Origin: Pandoraea pnomenusa
Lineage (GTDB): Bacteria; Pseudomonadota; Gammaproteobacteria; Burkholderiales; Burkholderiaceae
NCBI RefSeq assembly: GCF_000767615.3
Contig: NZ_CP009553.3
Coordinates: 1,860,001-1,924,000, forward strand
Length of the DNA stretch: 64,000 nucleotides
Direction: 5' to 3'
This document shows positions 43,156 to 56,196 of the stretch, one piece after another (position 1 is the stretch's first letter; every line of letters begins with the position of its first letter). Both the position numbers and the translations under genes were made by a program. Under the pieces are notes generated by a model that was not told where the DNA came from, did not search any database, and saw only the letters and a program-made list of their open reading frames with translations.

Positions 43156-46017
43156 TCAGGCAGGCAGGCGGGCGAGCTGCGCCTGCAATTTGCCGAGAAC
43201 GGCTTCAAAGTCGACCAATCGTTGCTTCTCGAGTTCCACGACATTTGCCGGCGCGCGTGCCACGAAGCTCTCGTTGGACAGCTTGCCGTGGCATTTCGCG
43301 ATCTCGCCTTCGAGACGCTTCACTTCCTTGCCGAGACGCTCGCGCTCGGCTGCCACGTCGATTTCCACCTTCAGCGCCAGCTTGTTGGCGCCCACCACGG
43401 CCAGCGGTGCGCCGGCGGCTTGCGCGTCGAGCGTCGCCTCGTCGGCCAGCACCTGCACTTCGGACAGCTTCGCCAGCGTTTGCAGATACGGCGCGATGGA
43501 CGTCAGGAAGTCCACGTCACCCGCGACGAGCAGCGGCACGCGTTGCGCGGGTGACAGGTTCATCTCGCCACGCAGATTGCGGCACGCGTCGACCGCGGCC
43601 TTCAGTTGCTGCATCCAGGCTTCGTCGGCTTCGTCGATCTTGCTCATGTCGGCCACCGGATACGGCTGCACCATGATGCTGGCTTCGCCCGCGGCCTTGT
43701 CCGCCGGATAACGGCCGGCCAGCGGCGCGACCTTCTGCCAGAGCGCTTCGGTGATGAACGGAATGATCGGGTGAGCCAGGCGCAGTACCGTCTCGAGCAC
43801 GCGCAGCAGCGTGCGGCGCGTGGCGCGTTGCTGCGCCGGCGTGCCGTTCTGGATCTGCCACTTGGCCAGTTCGACGTACCAGTCGCAATACTCGTCCCAC
43901 ACGAACTTGTAGATCGCGCTGGCGATGTTGTCGAAGCGATAGTCGGCGAAGCCCTTCTCGACGTCGGCTTCCACGCGCTGGAGCAGGGACACGATCCAAC
44001 GGTCGGCGCGCGAGAAATCGAGCTGGCCGTCGGGGCCGCAGTCGCCCACGCAAGGGGCCAGGCCGCAATCCTGGCCTTCGCAGTTCATCAGCACGAAGCG
44101 CGTGGCGTTCCACAGCTTGTTGCAGAAGTTGCGATAGCCTTCGCAGCGCGCGAGATCGAAGTTGATGTTGCGGCCGAGCGTGGCCATCGACGCGAACGTG
44201 AAGCGCAGCGCATCGGTACCGAACGGCGCGATGCCGTCCGGGAATTCCTTGCGCGTCTTCTTCTCGATGCTCGCTGCCTGCTTCGGATTCATGAGGCCGG
44301 TGGTGCGCTTGGCGAGCAGCGCGTCGAGCGACACGCCGTCGACGATGTCGATCGGATCGAGCGTGTTGCCCTTCGACTTGGACATCTTCTGACCTTCGGC
44401 ATCGCGCACCAGACCGTGCACGTACACGGTCTTGAACGGCACCTTGCCGGTGAAGTGCGTGGTCATCATGACCATGCGCGCCACCCAGAAGAAGATGATG
44501 TCGAACCCGGTGACCAGCACCGAAGATGGCAGGAAGTGCTTCAGTTCCGGCGTTTCCTGCGGCCAGCCAAGCGACGAGAACGGCACCAGCGCCGACGAGA
44601 ACCATGTGTCGAGCACATCCTCGTCGCGCTTGAGCGCGCCGGTCGAACCGGCGGCGCGCGCCTTCTCGAGGGCTTCTTCCTCGCTGCGGGCGACGAACAC
44701 GTTGCCGGCGTCGTCGTACCACGCCGGGATCTGGTGGCCCCACCAGAGCTGACGGGAAATACACCAGTCCTGGATGTTCTCCAGCCACTGGTTGTACGTC
44801 GTGGTCCAGTTCTCGGGGACGAACTTGATTTCGCCGCTGCGCACGACGTCGAGCGCGGTCTCGGTGATCGACTTGCCCGGATGGAACGTGCCCTCCGGCG
44901 CCGGCTTGCTCATGGCCACGAACCACTGATCGGTGAGCATCGGCTCGATGACCGTGCCGGTGCGGTCGCTGCGCGGCACCATCAGCTTGTGCGGCTTGAC
45001 GGACTCGAGCAGGCCCTGCGCGTCGAGATCGGCCACGATCTGCTTGCGCGCGTCGAAACGGTCCAGGCCGCGGTACTTTTCCGGTGCGTTGTCGTTGATC
45101 TTCGCGTCGAGCGTGAGGATGTTGATCTGCGGCAGGTTGTGACGCAGACCGACGGCATAGTCGTTGAAGTCGTGCGCGGGCGTGACCTTGACCACGCCGG
45201 TGCCGAACTCGCGATCGACGTAATCGTCGGCGATGATCGGGATTTCACGCTCGGATAGCGGCAATTTGGCCGTCTTGCCAATGAGATGGCGGTAGCGCTC
45301 GTCTTCCGGATGCACCATCAGCGCGGTGTCGCCGAGCATCGTTTCCGGACGCGTGGTGGCGACCGTAAGCGCGCCCGAGCCGTCGGCGAGCGGGTAGCGG
45401 ATGTGCCACAGCGAGCCTTCTTCTTCCTCGCTCACCACTTCCAGGTCGGACACGGCGGTGAGCAGCGTCGATTCCCAGTTCACGAGACGCTTGCCGCGGT
45501 AGATCAGGCCTTGCTCGTAGAGCGTGACGAACACGTCGCGCACCGCCCGCGACATCTTTTCGTCCATCGTGAAGTACTCGCGACTCCAGTCGATGGAGGC
45601 GCCCAGGCGTCGCACCTGACGCGTGATCGTGCTGCCCGATTGCTCCTTCCACTCCCAGACGCGCTCGACGAACTTTTCCCGACCGAGGTCGTGGCGCGAG
45701 ACCTTCTGGGCGTCGAGCTGGCGTTCGACGACGATCTGCGTGGCAATGCCCGCGTGGTCGGTGCCCGGCACCCATAGGGTGTTCGCGCCCTTCATGCGGT
45801 GATAGCGGGTCAGGCCATCCATGATCGTCTGGTTGAACGCGTGACCCATATGCAGCGTGCCGGTGACGTTCGGCGGCGGCAACTGGATGCTGAAATCTTC
45901 ACGGGCGTCGTCGAAAGTCGGCCGGGCATAGCCGCGGCGCTCCCATTCGGGGCCCCAGTGGGCTTCGACGTCCTGCGGCTCGAAGCTCTTGGCAAGCGTA
46001 TTGTCGCTGTCGCTCAT
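43156..46017 (-). CDS. valS: Valine--tRNA ligase
   Basis: A 953-residue class I synthetase of standard length. The HIGH motif appears as HMGH (56-59, in [16 protein letters not shown]) and KMSKS near residue 545. The CP1 editing domain lies between them, and the C-terminal coiled coil ([21 protein letters not shown]) is present. It charges tRNA-Val and edits Thr. It diverges from the UvrD-type helicase gene. Confidence 0.98.
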   Translation of the reverse strand: MSDSDNTLAKSFEPQDVEAHWGPEWERRGYARPTFDDAREDFSIQLPPPNVTGTLHMGHAFNQTIMDGLTRYHRMKGANTLWVPGTDHAGIATQIVVERQLDAQKVSRHDLGREKFVERVWEWKEQSGSTITRQVRRLGASIDWSREYFTMDEKMSRAVRDVFVTLYEQGLIYRGKRLVNWESTLLTAVSDLEVVSEEEEGSLWHIRYPLADGSGALTVATTRPETMLGDTALMVHPEDERYRHLIGKTAKLPLSEREIPIIADDYVDREFGTGVVKVTPAHDFNDYAVGLRHNLPQINILTLDAKINDNAPEKYRGLDRFDARKQIVADLDAQGLLESVKPHKLMVPRSDRTGTVIEPMLTDQWFVAMSKPAPEGTFHPGKSITETALDVVRSGEIKFVPENWTTTYNQWLENIQDWCISRQLWWGHQIPAWYDDAGNVFVARSEEEALEKARAAGSTGALKRDEDVLDTWFSSALVPFSSLGWPQETPELKHFLPSSVLVTGFDIIFFWVARMVMMTTHFTGKVPFKTVYVHGLVRDAEGQKMSKSKGNTLDPIDIVDGVSLDALLAKRTTGLMNPKQAASIEKKTRKEFPDGIAPFGTDALRFTFASMATLGRNINFDLARCEGYRNFCNKLWNATRFVLMNCEGQDCGLAPCVGDCGPDGQLDFSRADRWIVSLLQRVEADVEKGFADYRFDNIASAIYKFVWDEYCDWYVELAKWQIQNGTPAQQRATRRTLLRVLETVLRLAHPIIPFITEALWQKVAPLAGRYPADKAAGEASIMVQPYPVADMSKIDEADEAWMQQLKAAVDACRNLRGEMNLSPAQRVPLLVAGDVDFLTSIAPYLQTLAKLSEVQVLADEATLDAQAAGAPLAVVGANKLALKVEIDVAAERERLGKEVKRLEGEIAKCHGKLSNESFVARAPANVVELEKQRLVDFEAVLGKLQAQLARLPA

Positions 46018-46052
46018 GGATTGGATGGACCGTGTAATGCGTGAAACCCTGA

Positions 46053-46058
46053 ATTATA
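46053..46058 (-). promoter_or_regulatory. Candidate -10 box for valS
   Basis: TATAAT on the minus strand 36 bp before the valS ATG, in the 111-bp divergent gap. There is no clear -35 box. Confidence 0.4.
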
Positions 46059-46094
46059 AAAGATTCGGTGCCATTTCCGCGCCGCAGCAGGATT

Positions 46095-46100
46095 TATAAT
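46095..46100 (+). promoter_or_regulatory. Candidate -10 box for the UvrD-type helicase gene
   Basis: TATAAT 29 bp before the helicase ATG. There is no clear -35 box. Confidence 0.4.
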
Positions 46101-46128
46101 CGGGCTTCACTCGAAATTCCTTCCCGAC

Positions 46129-48378
<2,250 letters not shown>

Positions 48379-48492
48379 AGTTCGGCCGTCACGGCGAGAA
48401 ATGGCTGGCGCTGGCTGTGGCGAAGTTGCAACCGATCGAGTGAGCCCGGGAGGCGGGCGCTCGCATCAGGCTCCCACGGAGCCCGAATGATG

Positions 48493-48521
48493 AAAAAAAG
48501 GCACCCACGGGTGCCTTTTTT
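48493..48521. terminator. Bidirectional terminator after the helicase gene
   Basis: A7-GGCACC, CACG loop, GGTGCC-T6: it serves the helicase gene (+) and the convergent BPSS1780-type gene (-, stop at 48539). Confidence 0.92.
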
Positions 48522-48538
48522 CATGGTCGTTCGAACGC

Positions 48539-49348
48539 TTACGCCTCGGGCGGTGCGACGTTCGGATCGATGGCGCCGATTTCCTGGACGCCAAAACAGC
48601 CGCGATAGCTTGCGTAAAAGGAGCAATACAGCACGGCCGTGAACAGGATCGAATACGGCATGAGCACGAGCATCGCGTATTGATGAACGCCCATGGCAGC
48701 CATCAACAGCGCGAAGACGAGCGGAACGGCAGTCGCCACGACGGCCGTGCAAAGTCCGTAGACGATGAATGCGCGCAGATTGCGCACGCACGCCGTCCAG
48801 CTGAAGAACAACGCCTTGATGGGCGGAATGTCGTGCCAGGCGACGAGCACCGGCGCGAACCAGAACATCATCGCGACCGGAATGTAGGCCACGGCGGCGG
48901 CGAGCATCGCCTGGCCCATCGAACCGTTCATCAGCGATTCCTCGCTGATGCGTCCGCCGAAGAGCATCTTGCCCAGCAGGTCCCCGCCGTCGAACAGGGC
49001 CGAGAACAGGAACACAAAGGCCATGGCCACGATGTAGTAGCCGCCGAGCATGAGCAACCGGCGCGAGACTTCCTTGCCGTGGCCGCGGAAGCCGTCGAGC
49101 AGTACCGGGGGCAACACCGGCTTGTTCTTGATGATGTCGCGGCAGGCCGCCATGAAGCCGACGGACAGGCCGGGGATGAACAGCAGCGGCAGGAAGGCGC
49201 CCACGATCGGCAGGATCGACAGCACCATCACGCCGAACAGGTAGGCGAAGAGCAGCGTCAGAATGGCGAGCGGATTCTTGCGGAACAGCCAGATGCCCTG
49301 GCGTAGCCACACATAGCCACTCTTCGGCGGGACTTCAAGCAATTGCAT
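48539..49348 (-). CDS. BPSS1780-family integral membrane protein
   Basis: A 269-residue protein with about six membrane helices and the family N-terminus MQLLEVPPKSGYVWLRQGIWLF. The ATG at 49348 matches the usual family start; the frame is open further upstream to 49618 without family sequence. The function is unknown; related proteins belong to a widespread proteobacterial membrane family. It lies 31 bp downstream of the homoserine kinase gene on the same strand and is probably co-transcribed. Confidence 0.85.
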   Translation of the reverse strand: MQLLEVPPKSGYVWLRQGIWLFRKNPLAILTLLFAYLFGVMVLSILPIVGAFLPLLFIPGLSVGFMAACRDIIKNKPVLPPVLLDGFRGHGKEVSRRLLMLGGYYIVAMAFVFLFSALFDGGDLLGKMLFGGRISEESLMNGSMGQAMLAAAVAYIPVAMMFWFAPVLVAWHDIPPIKALFFSWTACVRNLRAFIVYGLCTAVVATAVPLVFALLMAAMGVHQYAMLVLMPYSILFTAVLYCSFYASYRGCFGVQEIGAIDPNVAPPEA

Positions 49349-49379
49349 AGGGTTCGAATGACTCCGGTGGAGCGTCGGG

Positions 49380-50351
49380 TTACAGCCAGGGAATGGAAAC
49401 GGCTTCGATGCGTTGGCGCAGGATTCGTTCGAAATGCCGGGGATCGTGCGGCTTGAGCATCTCGGCGGCCCGCGGCAAATGAAAATCATACAGGCGCGAG
49501 AGCCAGAAGCGCAGCGCGCCCGCACGCAGCATGTCGCGCCAGTGCGACGCCTCGCCGTCGGTGAGCGGCCGCACGGTCTCGTAGGCGCGCAGCATCGCAT
49601 GCACCCGGGCGTCGTCAAGCATGCCGCTCGACAGGTCGCAGCACCAGTCGTTGACCGTCACGGCCAGATCGAACAGCCACTTGTCGCAACCGGCGAAATA
49701 AAAATCGAAGAATCCGCCCAGCCGCGGCGAGCCGTCCGGCGCGGTGTCGAACAGGACATTGTCGCGAAACAGATCGCAGTGGCACGGCCCGGCCTGCATC
49801 GCGCGATAGGCGTCCGACGCGAAGAAGGCTTCCTGATGCGCCATCTCGCTCTCGAGCAATGCGCGCTCGGCGTCGCTCAGGAAGGGGAGCACTTCGGGCG
49901 CGGCCTCGCGCCACCACGGCAAGCTGCGCAGGTTGGCCTGCTCCAGCGTGTAGTCGCGGCCCGCGAGGTGCATGCGCGCGAGCATCGCCCCAACGTGGGC
50001 GCAGTGTTCCGGCGTGGGGGCGAGTTCGGAGCGGCCGGCGAGCTTGGTGACGATGGTTGCCGGCTTGCCGTTCAATTCGCCGAGAATCTCGCCTGCGCGA
50101 TCCGGCACGGGGTCCGGCACCGGCACGGCGTGATGCGCCAGATGCCCCATCAATTGCAGGTAAAACGGCAATTGCGTGGCCGTGAGCTTCTCGAACAGCG
50201 TCAGCACGAACTCGCCGCGCTCGGTCGTCAGGAAGTAATTGGTGTTCTCGATGCCGGAACTGATGCCCCGGAAGTCCAGGACTTTCCCCAAATCGTAGCG
50301 TTGCAGCCACTGTGCGAGCTGCTCGGGCGAGACGGAAGTGAAAACGGCCAT
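49380..50351 (-). CDS. thrB: Homoserine kinase, type II (APH-fold)
   Basis: A 323-residue kinase of the aminoglycoside phosphotransferase fold. [22 protein letters not shown] at the N-terminus, [15 protein letters not shown] (nucleotide loop), the catalytic [12 protein letters not shown] motif and [18 protein letters not shown] are typical of type II ThrB. It phosphorylates homoserine in threonine synthesis. The ATG at 50351 is preferred over an upstream TTG (50381), since family members start MAVFT. Confidence 0.93.
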   Translation of the reverse strand: MAVFTSVSPEQLAQWLQRYDLGKVLDFRGISSGIENTNYFLTTERGEFVLTLFEKLTATQLPFYLQLMGHLAHHAVPVPDPVPDRAGEILGELNGKPATIVTKLAGRSELAPTPEHCAHVGAMLARMHLAGRDYTLEQANLRSLPWWREAAPEVLPFLSDAERALLESEMAHQEAFFASDAYRAMQAGPCHCDLFRDNVLFDTAPDGSPRLGGFFDFYFAGCDKWLFDLAVTVNDWCCDLSSGMLDDARVHAMLRAYETVRPLTDGEASHWRDMLRAGALRFWLSRLYDFHLPRAAEMLKPHDPRHFERILRQRIEAVSIPWL

Positions 50352-50421
50352 GCGTGCGTTGAGTGGAGGTGCCTCAGACAAACGGCCCGCGCATGGGCAG
50401 CGGGCCGTGGGTTCGAGGCAG

Positions 50422-50460
50422 AAAAAAAGCAGGCGCGCCGCACTTCGGTACGCGGCGCGC
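50422..50460 (-). terminator. Terminator of the DUF2782 gene
   Basis: On the minus strand a 9-bp GC stem (50452-50460 with 50433-50441) is followed by CCTGC and seven T, 27 bp after the DUF2782 stop. Confidence 0.75.
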
Positions 50461-50486
50461 GCAAGCGCGTCAGATTACCAGAGGCG

Positions 50487-50858
50487 TCAGAACTTCAGGC
50501 CGACGGACGGCAGGCGGTCGTTTTGCGACGTGTTGTCGCGCGAACGCGGCGCGTTGTCGGGCGGCGTGGTCAACTGGTAGTTGGTCCCGAAACGTGAGTG
50601 AACGTCGATTTCGGTCGGCTTGCCGCGATCGCGGTACTCGGTCACGGTCGTGCCCTGATCGTTGACGTAGAAGGCCGGTTTGCGCTCCTGGTTCACATCG
50701 ACGGACGAATTGCTGGAGGCCGCGGCACGGGCGTCGGCTTCGCGTTTGGCGGCTTGCGCGGCGGTTTCCTTGCCATTCTGGGCAAACGCATGACCGGCGA
50801 GCAGTAGGCCGGCACCGAACAGCAGGGGCAGGGCACGGGAAAAGCGCGTTTTCATCAT
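50487..50858 (-). CDS. DUF2782 family periplasmic protein
   Basis: A 123-residue precursor with a signal peptide (KTRFSRALPLLFGAGLLLAGHAFA) and a small C-terminal domain containing TTVTEYRDRGKPTEIDVHSRFGTNYQL, characteristic of DUF2782. The ATG follows GGAG by 5 nt. Genes of this kind commonly accompany polA and thrB in proteobacteria, as here. The function is unknown. Confidence 0.85.
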   Translation of the reverse strand: MMKTRFSRALPLLFGAGLLLAGHAFAQNGKETAAQAAKREADARAAASSNSSVDVNQERKPAFYVNDQGTTVTEYRDRGKPTEIDVHSRFGTNYQLTTPPDNAPRSRDNTSQNDRLPSVGLKF

Positions 50859-51202
50859 TATTCTCCGAGGGCGGGAACCTGCGGGTGCCGTGCGGCGCAA
50901 ACCGGATGCGTGAGGCGGGTTCCAATGTCTCCATTCTATCAAACGTCCCCCGCTTCGCATCGTGAAATCGCGCGGAATCCGCCGTGGTTGCTTGGCTGCG
51001 GCTCGTCCATGCGCGAGCGCGAAGCGGCGGGGCGGGCATTCGGAGTGAATGACGGCCTTGCTGCGAAGATTTTCCATATTTCCGTCGGTTATATGTGAAT
51101 CACGAAACCATCGTTTTCGTCGGGGTCGGATTCTGGCATTCTGCGCTATTGTCCCAATGGGCGGCCACGTGCCGCCCATCTGCATTCCGGAGTCAGAACG
51201 TC
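50859..51202. other. Divergent intergenic region (DUF2782 / YedE-like)
   Basis: These 344 bp hold no supported gene. A TAGAAT box on the minus strand (50933-50938) could serve the DUF2782 gene. I saw no clear promoter for the plus-strand transporter. Confidence 0.4.
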
Positions 51203-52441
51203 ATGTCGTCTTCCACTGCCTCGGCCGCCATCAAAACGGCCCCGCCTTCCCCCTCGTCTTCCTACAACGCCCGCCCGCTCGTTGTCGCGCTCGTGCTGAT
51301 CGCCGTGGGCATCGCCTACTTGCAAGCCACGGTCGGACCCAGGCAGGCCGCGCTTGCCGGCGTGGGGGCGTTGCTCGGCGTGACCCTGTATCACGCGGCG
51401 TTCGGCTTCACGTCGGCCTGGCGTGTCTTTATCGCCGATCGTCGCGGCGCCGGTCTGCGCGCGCAGATGATCATGCTGGCCGTCGGCGTAGTGCTCTTCT
51501 TCCCCGCGCTGGCCGACGGCACGCTGTTCGGCAACAAGGTGGCCGGGTTCGTGTCGCCGGTGGGCGTGTCGGTGGCGTTCGGTGCGTTCATGTTCGGTAT
51601 CGGCATGCAGCTCGGTGGCGGTTGCGCGTCGGGCACGCTATATACGGTCGGCGGTGGCAGCACGCGCATGATCGTCACGCTCGCGGCCTTTGTCGTCGGC
51701 TCGGTGGTGGCCACGGCGCATCTGCCGTGGTGGGAGGCGCTGCCGCACATCAAGCCGGTCTCGCTGGTGAAGGCCTGGGGCCTGTGGCCCGCGCTCGTGG
51801 CGAACCTGGCGTTGTTTGCCGCTATCGGCACGTTCACGCTCTGGGCGGAAAAGCGTCGCCATGGCCGTATCGTCGGTGCGCCGATGACGCGCAGCGCCAA
51901 GGGCACACCCGCGCTGCTGCGCGGCCCATGGCCTTTGCTCTGGGGCGCGTTGGCACTCGTGCTGCTGAACTACGCGACGCTGGCGTTGGCCGGTCGTCCG
52001 TGGGGCGTGACATCGGCGTTTGCGCTGTGGGGTGCGAAGGCCTTCATGGCGATGGGGATCGACGTGGCGTCGTGGCCGTATTGGGCCAAGCAGGCGAATG
52101 TCCTCAATGCGCCGGTGGCGCAGGACGTCACCACGGTCATGGACATCGCCATCATTCTCGGCGCGCTCGCGGCAGCGTCGATCGCCGGCAAGTTCGCGCC
52201 GGTCTGGAAGATTCCGGTGCGCTCGCTGATCGCGGCGGTCGTGGGCGGCCTGCTGCTCGGCTATGGCGCGCGTCTCGCGTATGGCTGCAATATCGGCGCC
52301 TATTTCAGCGGTATCGTCTCGGGCAGCCTGCACGGTTGGCTGTGGCTTGTCGCGGCATTCCTGGGCAACGTTCTGGGCACACGCCTGCGTCCGCTGTTCG
52401 GCCTCGAGGTGGAGACGACGCCGCGCGAAACCGGCTGCTGA
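51203..52441 (+). CDS. YeeE/YedE-family sulfur-compound transporter
   Basis: A 412-residue inner-membrane protein with about nine or ten helices. The conserved cysteines lie in the family motifs GMQLGGGCASGTLYTVGGGS and YGCNIGAYFSGI. Characterised relatives import thiosulfate through these cysteines. The start ATG at 51203 follows GGAG by about 11 nt; the frame is open further upstream. There is no partner TusA-like gene alongside, although a TusA-family gene lies at 41848. Confidence 0.9.
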   Translation: MSSSTASAAIKTAPPSPSSSYNARPLVVALVLIAVGIAYLQATVGPRQAALAGVGALLGVTLYHAAFGFTSAWRVFIADRRGAGLRAQMIMLAVGVVLFFPALADGTLFGNKVAGFVSPVGVSVAFGAFMFGIGMQLGGGCASGTLYTVGGGSTRMIVTLAAFVVGSVVATAHLPWWEALPHIKPVSLVKAWGLWPALVANLALFAAIGTFTLWAEKRRHGRIVGAPMTRSAKGTPALLRGPWPLLWGALALVLLNYATLALAGRPWGVTSAFALWGAKAFMAMGIDVASWPYWAKQANVLNAPVAQDVTTVMDIAIILGALAAASIAGKFAPVWKIPVRSLIAAVVGGLLLGYGARLAYGCNIGAYFSGIVSGSLHGWLWLVAAFLGNVLGTRLRPLFGLEVETTPRETGC

Positions 52442-52500
52442 TCCCGGGCGGGCAAATCGCCCTGTGCGGCTGACCGGTCGTCGAGGATCGGTCGGCGATA

Positions 52501-52540
52501 AAAAAATACGGCGCCTGCGAGAGTCTCGCGGCGCCGTATT
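52501..52540 (-). terminator. Terminator of the LOG-family gene
   Basis: An 11-bp stem (52505-52515 with 52530-52540), extended by an inner GCGAG/CTCGC stem, is followed on the minus strand by seven T. Confidence 0.85.
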
Positions 52541-52570
52541 CGCTTGGGGGCTCGCCGGTCGGCCGCCCGC

Positions 52571-53305
52571 TCACAGATAGAACATCTTCTCGCTGGTTTC
52601 CGTCTCGGGTTCGATGTGACCGTCGTAGAACGCGAAAACGGCCTTGAGGATGTCGTCCGGGTCGTCGATGACCTGAACCAGATCCAGATCCTTCTCTCCG
52701 ATGAGCCCCATCGGCAACATGGTCGAGCGCACCCAGTCGAGCAGGCCTTTCCAGAATTCGGTGCCCACGAGAATCACGGGGACTTGACGCGACTTCTGTG
52801 TCTGGATGAGGGTCAGGACTTCGGACAGTTCATCGAGCGTGCCGAAGCCGCCGGGCATGATCACGAAGGCGTCCGAGTTCTTCACGAACGTGACCTTGCG
52901 CGTGAAGAAGTGGCGAAAACGCAGCGAGATGTCCTGCCACTGATTGCCCTTCTGTTCGTGCGGCAGTTCGATGTTCAGCCCCACGGTCGGCGAAGCCCCG
53001 CCGTGCGCGCCCTTGTTGGCCGCTTCCATGATGCCGGGGCCGCCGCCGGAGATCACCGCAAACCCGTTGTCGGAGAATTTGCGGGCGATGGTCATCGTCA
53101 GTTTGTAGAACGGTGACTTCGGTTTGATGCGTGCGCTGCCGTAGATGCTCACGGCCGGCCGGATCTCGGAGAGGTACTCGGTGGCCTCGATGAACTCTGC
53201 CATAATCGTGAACATCTGCCACGACGCGCGCGCCTTTTTGGCTGTGGCGCGCTCATGGTCTGCCAGCATGCGCAGACTCGGTATTTCTTTTCTTCTCTTG
53301 GTCAT
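52571..53305 (-). CDS. LOG-family nucleotide phosphoribohydrolase-like protein (TIGR00730 type)
   Basis: A 244-residue Rossmann protein. GGGPGIMEAANKGAH and PGGFGTLDELSEVLTLIQ are the LOG motifs, used to hydrolyse nucleoside 5'-monophosphates (cytokinin riboside monophosphate in plants, AMP-like substrates in bacteria). The ATG at 53305 directly abuts the divergent polA ATG (CATATG), leaving no intergenic DNA. A TTG at 53320 would overlap polA. The physiological substrate is unknown. Confidence 0.9.
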   Translation of the reverse strand: MTKRRKEIPSLRMLADHERATAKKARASWQMFTIMAEFIEATEYLSEIRPAVSIYGSARIKPKSPFYKLTMTIARKFSDNGFAVISGGGPGIMEAANKGAHGGASPTVGLNIELPHEQKGNQWQDISLRFRHFFTRKVTFVKNSDAFVIMPGGFGTLDELSEVLTLIQTQKSRQVPVILVGTEFWKGLLDWVRSTMLPMGLIGEKDLDLVQVIDDPDDILKAVFAFYDGHIEPETETSEKMFYL

Positions 53306-56044
53306 ATGTCGGAACAGCAAAGTCTGGAAGGTAAGACGCTCTTATTGGTCGATGGTTCGAGTTATCTGTATCGAGCCTATCACGCCCTGCCGGATTTGCG
53401 CGGCCCCAACGGTGAACCCACCGGGGCCCTTCACGGCATCGTCAACATGCTGCGCCGCATGCGTAAAGACGTACACGCAGAGTATAGCGCCTGCGTTTTC
53501 GACGCCAAGGGCAAGACGTTTCGCGACGATTGGTACCCCGAATACAAGGCGCATCGACCGGCGATGCCCGACGATCTGCGTGCGCAGATCGAGCCCATTC
53601 ACGAGGCCGTGCGCGCCATGGGCTGGCCGCTGCTGATGATCGACGGCGTGGAAGCCGATGACGTCATCGGCACACTGGCCAGGCAGGCCGTCGCGCGCGG
53701 CATGCGCGTGGTCGTCTCGACCGGCGACAAGGATCTGGCGCAGCTCGTCAACGAGAACGTGACGCTCGTGAACACGATGACCAACGAGACGCTGGACATC
53801 GCCGCCGTGACCGCGAAGTTCGGCGTGCCGCCCGAGCGCATCGTCGACTACCTGACCCTCGTGGGCGATACCGTGGACAACGTGCCGGGGGTCGAGAAGT
53901 GCGGCCCCAAGACGGCCGTCAAATGGCTCACGCAGTACGGCGATCTCGACAACCTCGTGGCCAATGCGGAGCAGGTCAAGGGCGCGGTCGGCGAGAACTT
54001 GCGCCGCGCGCTGGACTGGCTGCCGATGGGCCGCAAGCTCGTGACGGTCGCGGTCGATTGCGATCTCGCCCCTCAGGTCACCTCCATCGAAGCCAGCCTC
54101 CAGACCCAGCCCGAAGATGCCGAGACGTTGCGCGACTTCTTCGCGCGCCACGGCTTCAAGACATTGCTGCGTGAAGCGCAGACCGCGGTAGCGGTCCAGG
54201 CCGGCGAGGCGGCACCGGCGCCGGTGGCCGACACCATCGAACGAGAATACGACGCCGTGCTCACGTGGGCGCAGTTCGACGCGTGGCTCAAGATCATCGA
54301 GGCCGCCGAACTCACGGCATTCGACACCGAGACGACGTCGCTCGACGCGATGCAGGCGCAGCTCGTCGGCCTGTCGTTCTCATGCGAGCCGGGACGCGCA
54401 GCATACATTCCCGTTGCCCACCGCGCGCCGGGCGAAGTCGAGCAATTGCCGCGCGATGAAGTGCTCGCGCGCCTGAAGCACTGGCTGGAAAGTCCGGACC
54501 ACAAGAAGGTCGGGCAGAACCTGAAGTATGACGCGCACGTGCTGGAGAATTACGGCATCGAGCTGGGCGGTATCGCCCACGACACGCTGCTCGAGTCGTA
54601 CGTGCTCGAGTCGCATCGCAATCACGACATGGACAGCCTCGCGTCGCGCCATCTGGGTGTGACGACGGTGAAGTACGAGGACGTGTGCGGCAAGGGCGCC
54701 AAGCAGATCGGGTTCGACGAAGTGAGTGTCGAGCGCGCGACCGAGTACGCCGCCGAGGACGCCGACATCACGCTGCGCCTGCATCGCGCGCTCTACCCCG
54801 ATGTCGCGCGCGAGGCCACGCTCGAATTCGTCTACGCCAATATCGAGATGCCCACCGCGCGCGTGCTCCAGCGCATGGAGCGCAACGGCGTGCTCGTCGA
54901 TACGGCGCGCCTGGCCGCGCAGAGCGACGAAATCGGCCACAAGCTCATCGCGCTCGAAGCCGAGGCGTTCACGCTCGCCGGGCAGCAGTTCAATCTGAAC
55001 TCGCCCAAGCAGATCGGCGACATCTTCTTCACGCAGTTGCAGTTGCCCGTCGTGAAGAAGACGGCGAGCGGCGCGCCGTCGACCGATGAAGAAGTACTTC
55101 AGAAGCTGGCCGAGGATTACCCGCTGCCGAAGGTGCTGCTCGAGTATCGAGGTCTGGCCAAGCTCAAGTCGACGTATACGGACAAGCTGCCGAGGATGGT
55201 CAATCCGTCGACTGGCCGGGTCCACACGAACTACGCGCAAGCCGTGGCGATCACCGGGCGTCTGGCATCGAACGATCCGAACCTGCAGAACATTCCGGTG
55301 CGCACCCCCGAGGGCCGGCGCATTCGCGAGGCATTCGTGGCACCTCCGGGCAGTCAACTGGTTTCGGCCGACTACTCGCAGATCGAGCTGCGCATCATGG
55401 CGCACATTTCGGGCGACGAAAGCCTGCTGCGCGCGTTCGCCAACGGCGAGGACATTCACCGTGCCACCGCGGCCGAGATCTTCGCCGTCACGCCGCTGGA
55501 GGTATCTTCCGAGCAGCGCCGCTACGCCAAGGTCATCAACTTCGGTCTGATCTACGGCATGAGCGCGTTTGGACTGGCAGCGAACCTCGGTATCGAGCGC
55601 GATGCCGCCAAGCAATACATCGACCGCTACTTCATGCGATATCCGGGTGTGGCGCGTTACATGGACGAGACACGCAAGAGCGCCAAGGCGCGCGGCTACG
55701 TGGAGACGGTCTTCGGGCGCCGCCTGTGGCTGCCGGACATCAACGGTGGCAACGGCCCGCGCCGTCAGGCGGCCGAGCGCGCTGCCATTAATGCGCCCAT
55801 GCAGGGAACGGCCGCCGACCTCATCAAGCTGTCGATGATCGCCGTGCAGCGCTGGCTGGACGACAGCGGCATGCAGACGCGTCAGATCATGCAGGTGCAC
55901 GACGAACTGGTGCTCGAGGTGCCCGATCACGAATTGGCGGAAGTTCGCAAGCGCTTGCCGGAGCTGATGTGTGGCGTGGCGAAGCTTCGCGTGCCGCTCG
56001 TGGCCGAAGTCGGCGTGGGCGAAAACTGGGAGCAGGCGCACTGA
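53306..56044 (+). CDS. polA: DNA polymerase I
   Basis: A 912-residue, three-domain polymerase: N-terminal 5'-3' nuclease (KTLLLVDGSSYLYRAYHALPDLRG onward, about 1-290), 3'-5' exonuclease with the active-site AFDTETTSL Asp/Glu pair, so proofreading-competent, and polymerase domain with motif A VSADYSQIELRIMAHIS (about 685-701), motif B RRYAKVINFGLIYGMSAFGL and motif C QVHDELVLEV (near 865). It fills gaps and removes Okazaki primers. It shares a start-codon junction with the LOG gene; there is no Shine-Dalgarno sequence, since the upstream bases are the pyrimidine-rich complement of the LOG start. Confidence 0.98.
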   Translation: MSEQQSLEGKTLLLVDGSSYLYRAYHALPDLRGPNGEPTGALHGIVNMLRRMRKDVHAEYSACVFDAKGKTFRDDWYPEYKAHRPAMPDDLRAQIEPIHEAVRAMGWPLLMIDGVEADDVIGTLARQAVARGMRVVVSTGDKDLAQLVNENVTLVNTMTNETLDIAAVTAKFGVPPERIVDYLTLVGDTVDNVPGVEKCGPKTAVKWLTQYGDLDNLVANAEQVKGAVGENLRRALDWLPMGRKLVTVAVDCDLAPQVTSIEASLQTQPEDAETLRDFFARHGFKTLLREAQTAVAVQAGEAAPAPVADTIEREYDAVLTWAQFDAWLKIIEAAELTAFDTETTSLDAMQAQLVGLSFSCEPGRAAYIPVAHRAPGEVEQLPRDEVLARLKHWLESPDHKKVGQNLKYDAHVLENYGIELGGIAHDTLLESYVLESHRNHDMDSLASRHLGVTTVKYEDVCGKGAKQIGFDEVSVERATEYAAEDADITLRLHRALYPDVAREATLEFVYANIEMPTARVLQRMERNGVLVDTARLAAQSDEIGHKLIALEAEAFTLAGQQFNLNSPKQIGDIFFTQLQLPVVKKTASGAPSTDEEVLQKLAEDYPLPKVLLEYRGLAKLKSTYTDKLPRMVNPSTGRVHTNYAQAVAITGRLASNDPNLQNIPVRTPEGRRIREAFVAPPGSQLVSADYSQIELRIMAHISGDESLLRAFANGEDIHRATAAEIFAVTPLEVSSEQRRYAKVINFGLIYGMSAFGLAANLGIERDAAKQYIDRYFMRYPGVARYMDETRKSAKARGYVETVFGRRLWLPDINGGNGPRRQAAERAAINAPMQGTAADLIKLSMIAVQRWLDDSGMQTRQIMQVHDELVLEVPDHELAEVRKRLPELMCGVAKLRVPLVAEVGVGENWEQAH

Positions 56045-56196
56045 CGCGGCGGCGCGCTGTGGCGATCAGCGGCACGCAATAGCGGGAATAGGGTGGGCGG
56101 CATACCCGAAGTCCGTACTCTGCGGTAAGGTAATCGCTATCGCCGGTCGAGCGGACGCCGACCGGCCGGACGGTTTTCCAGGCACGGGGAGTTATC

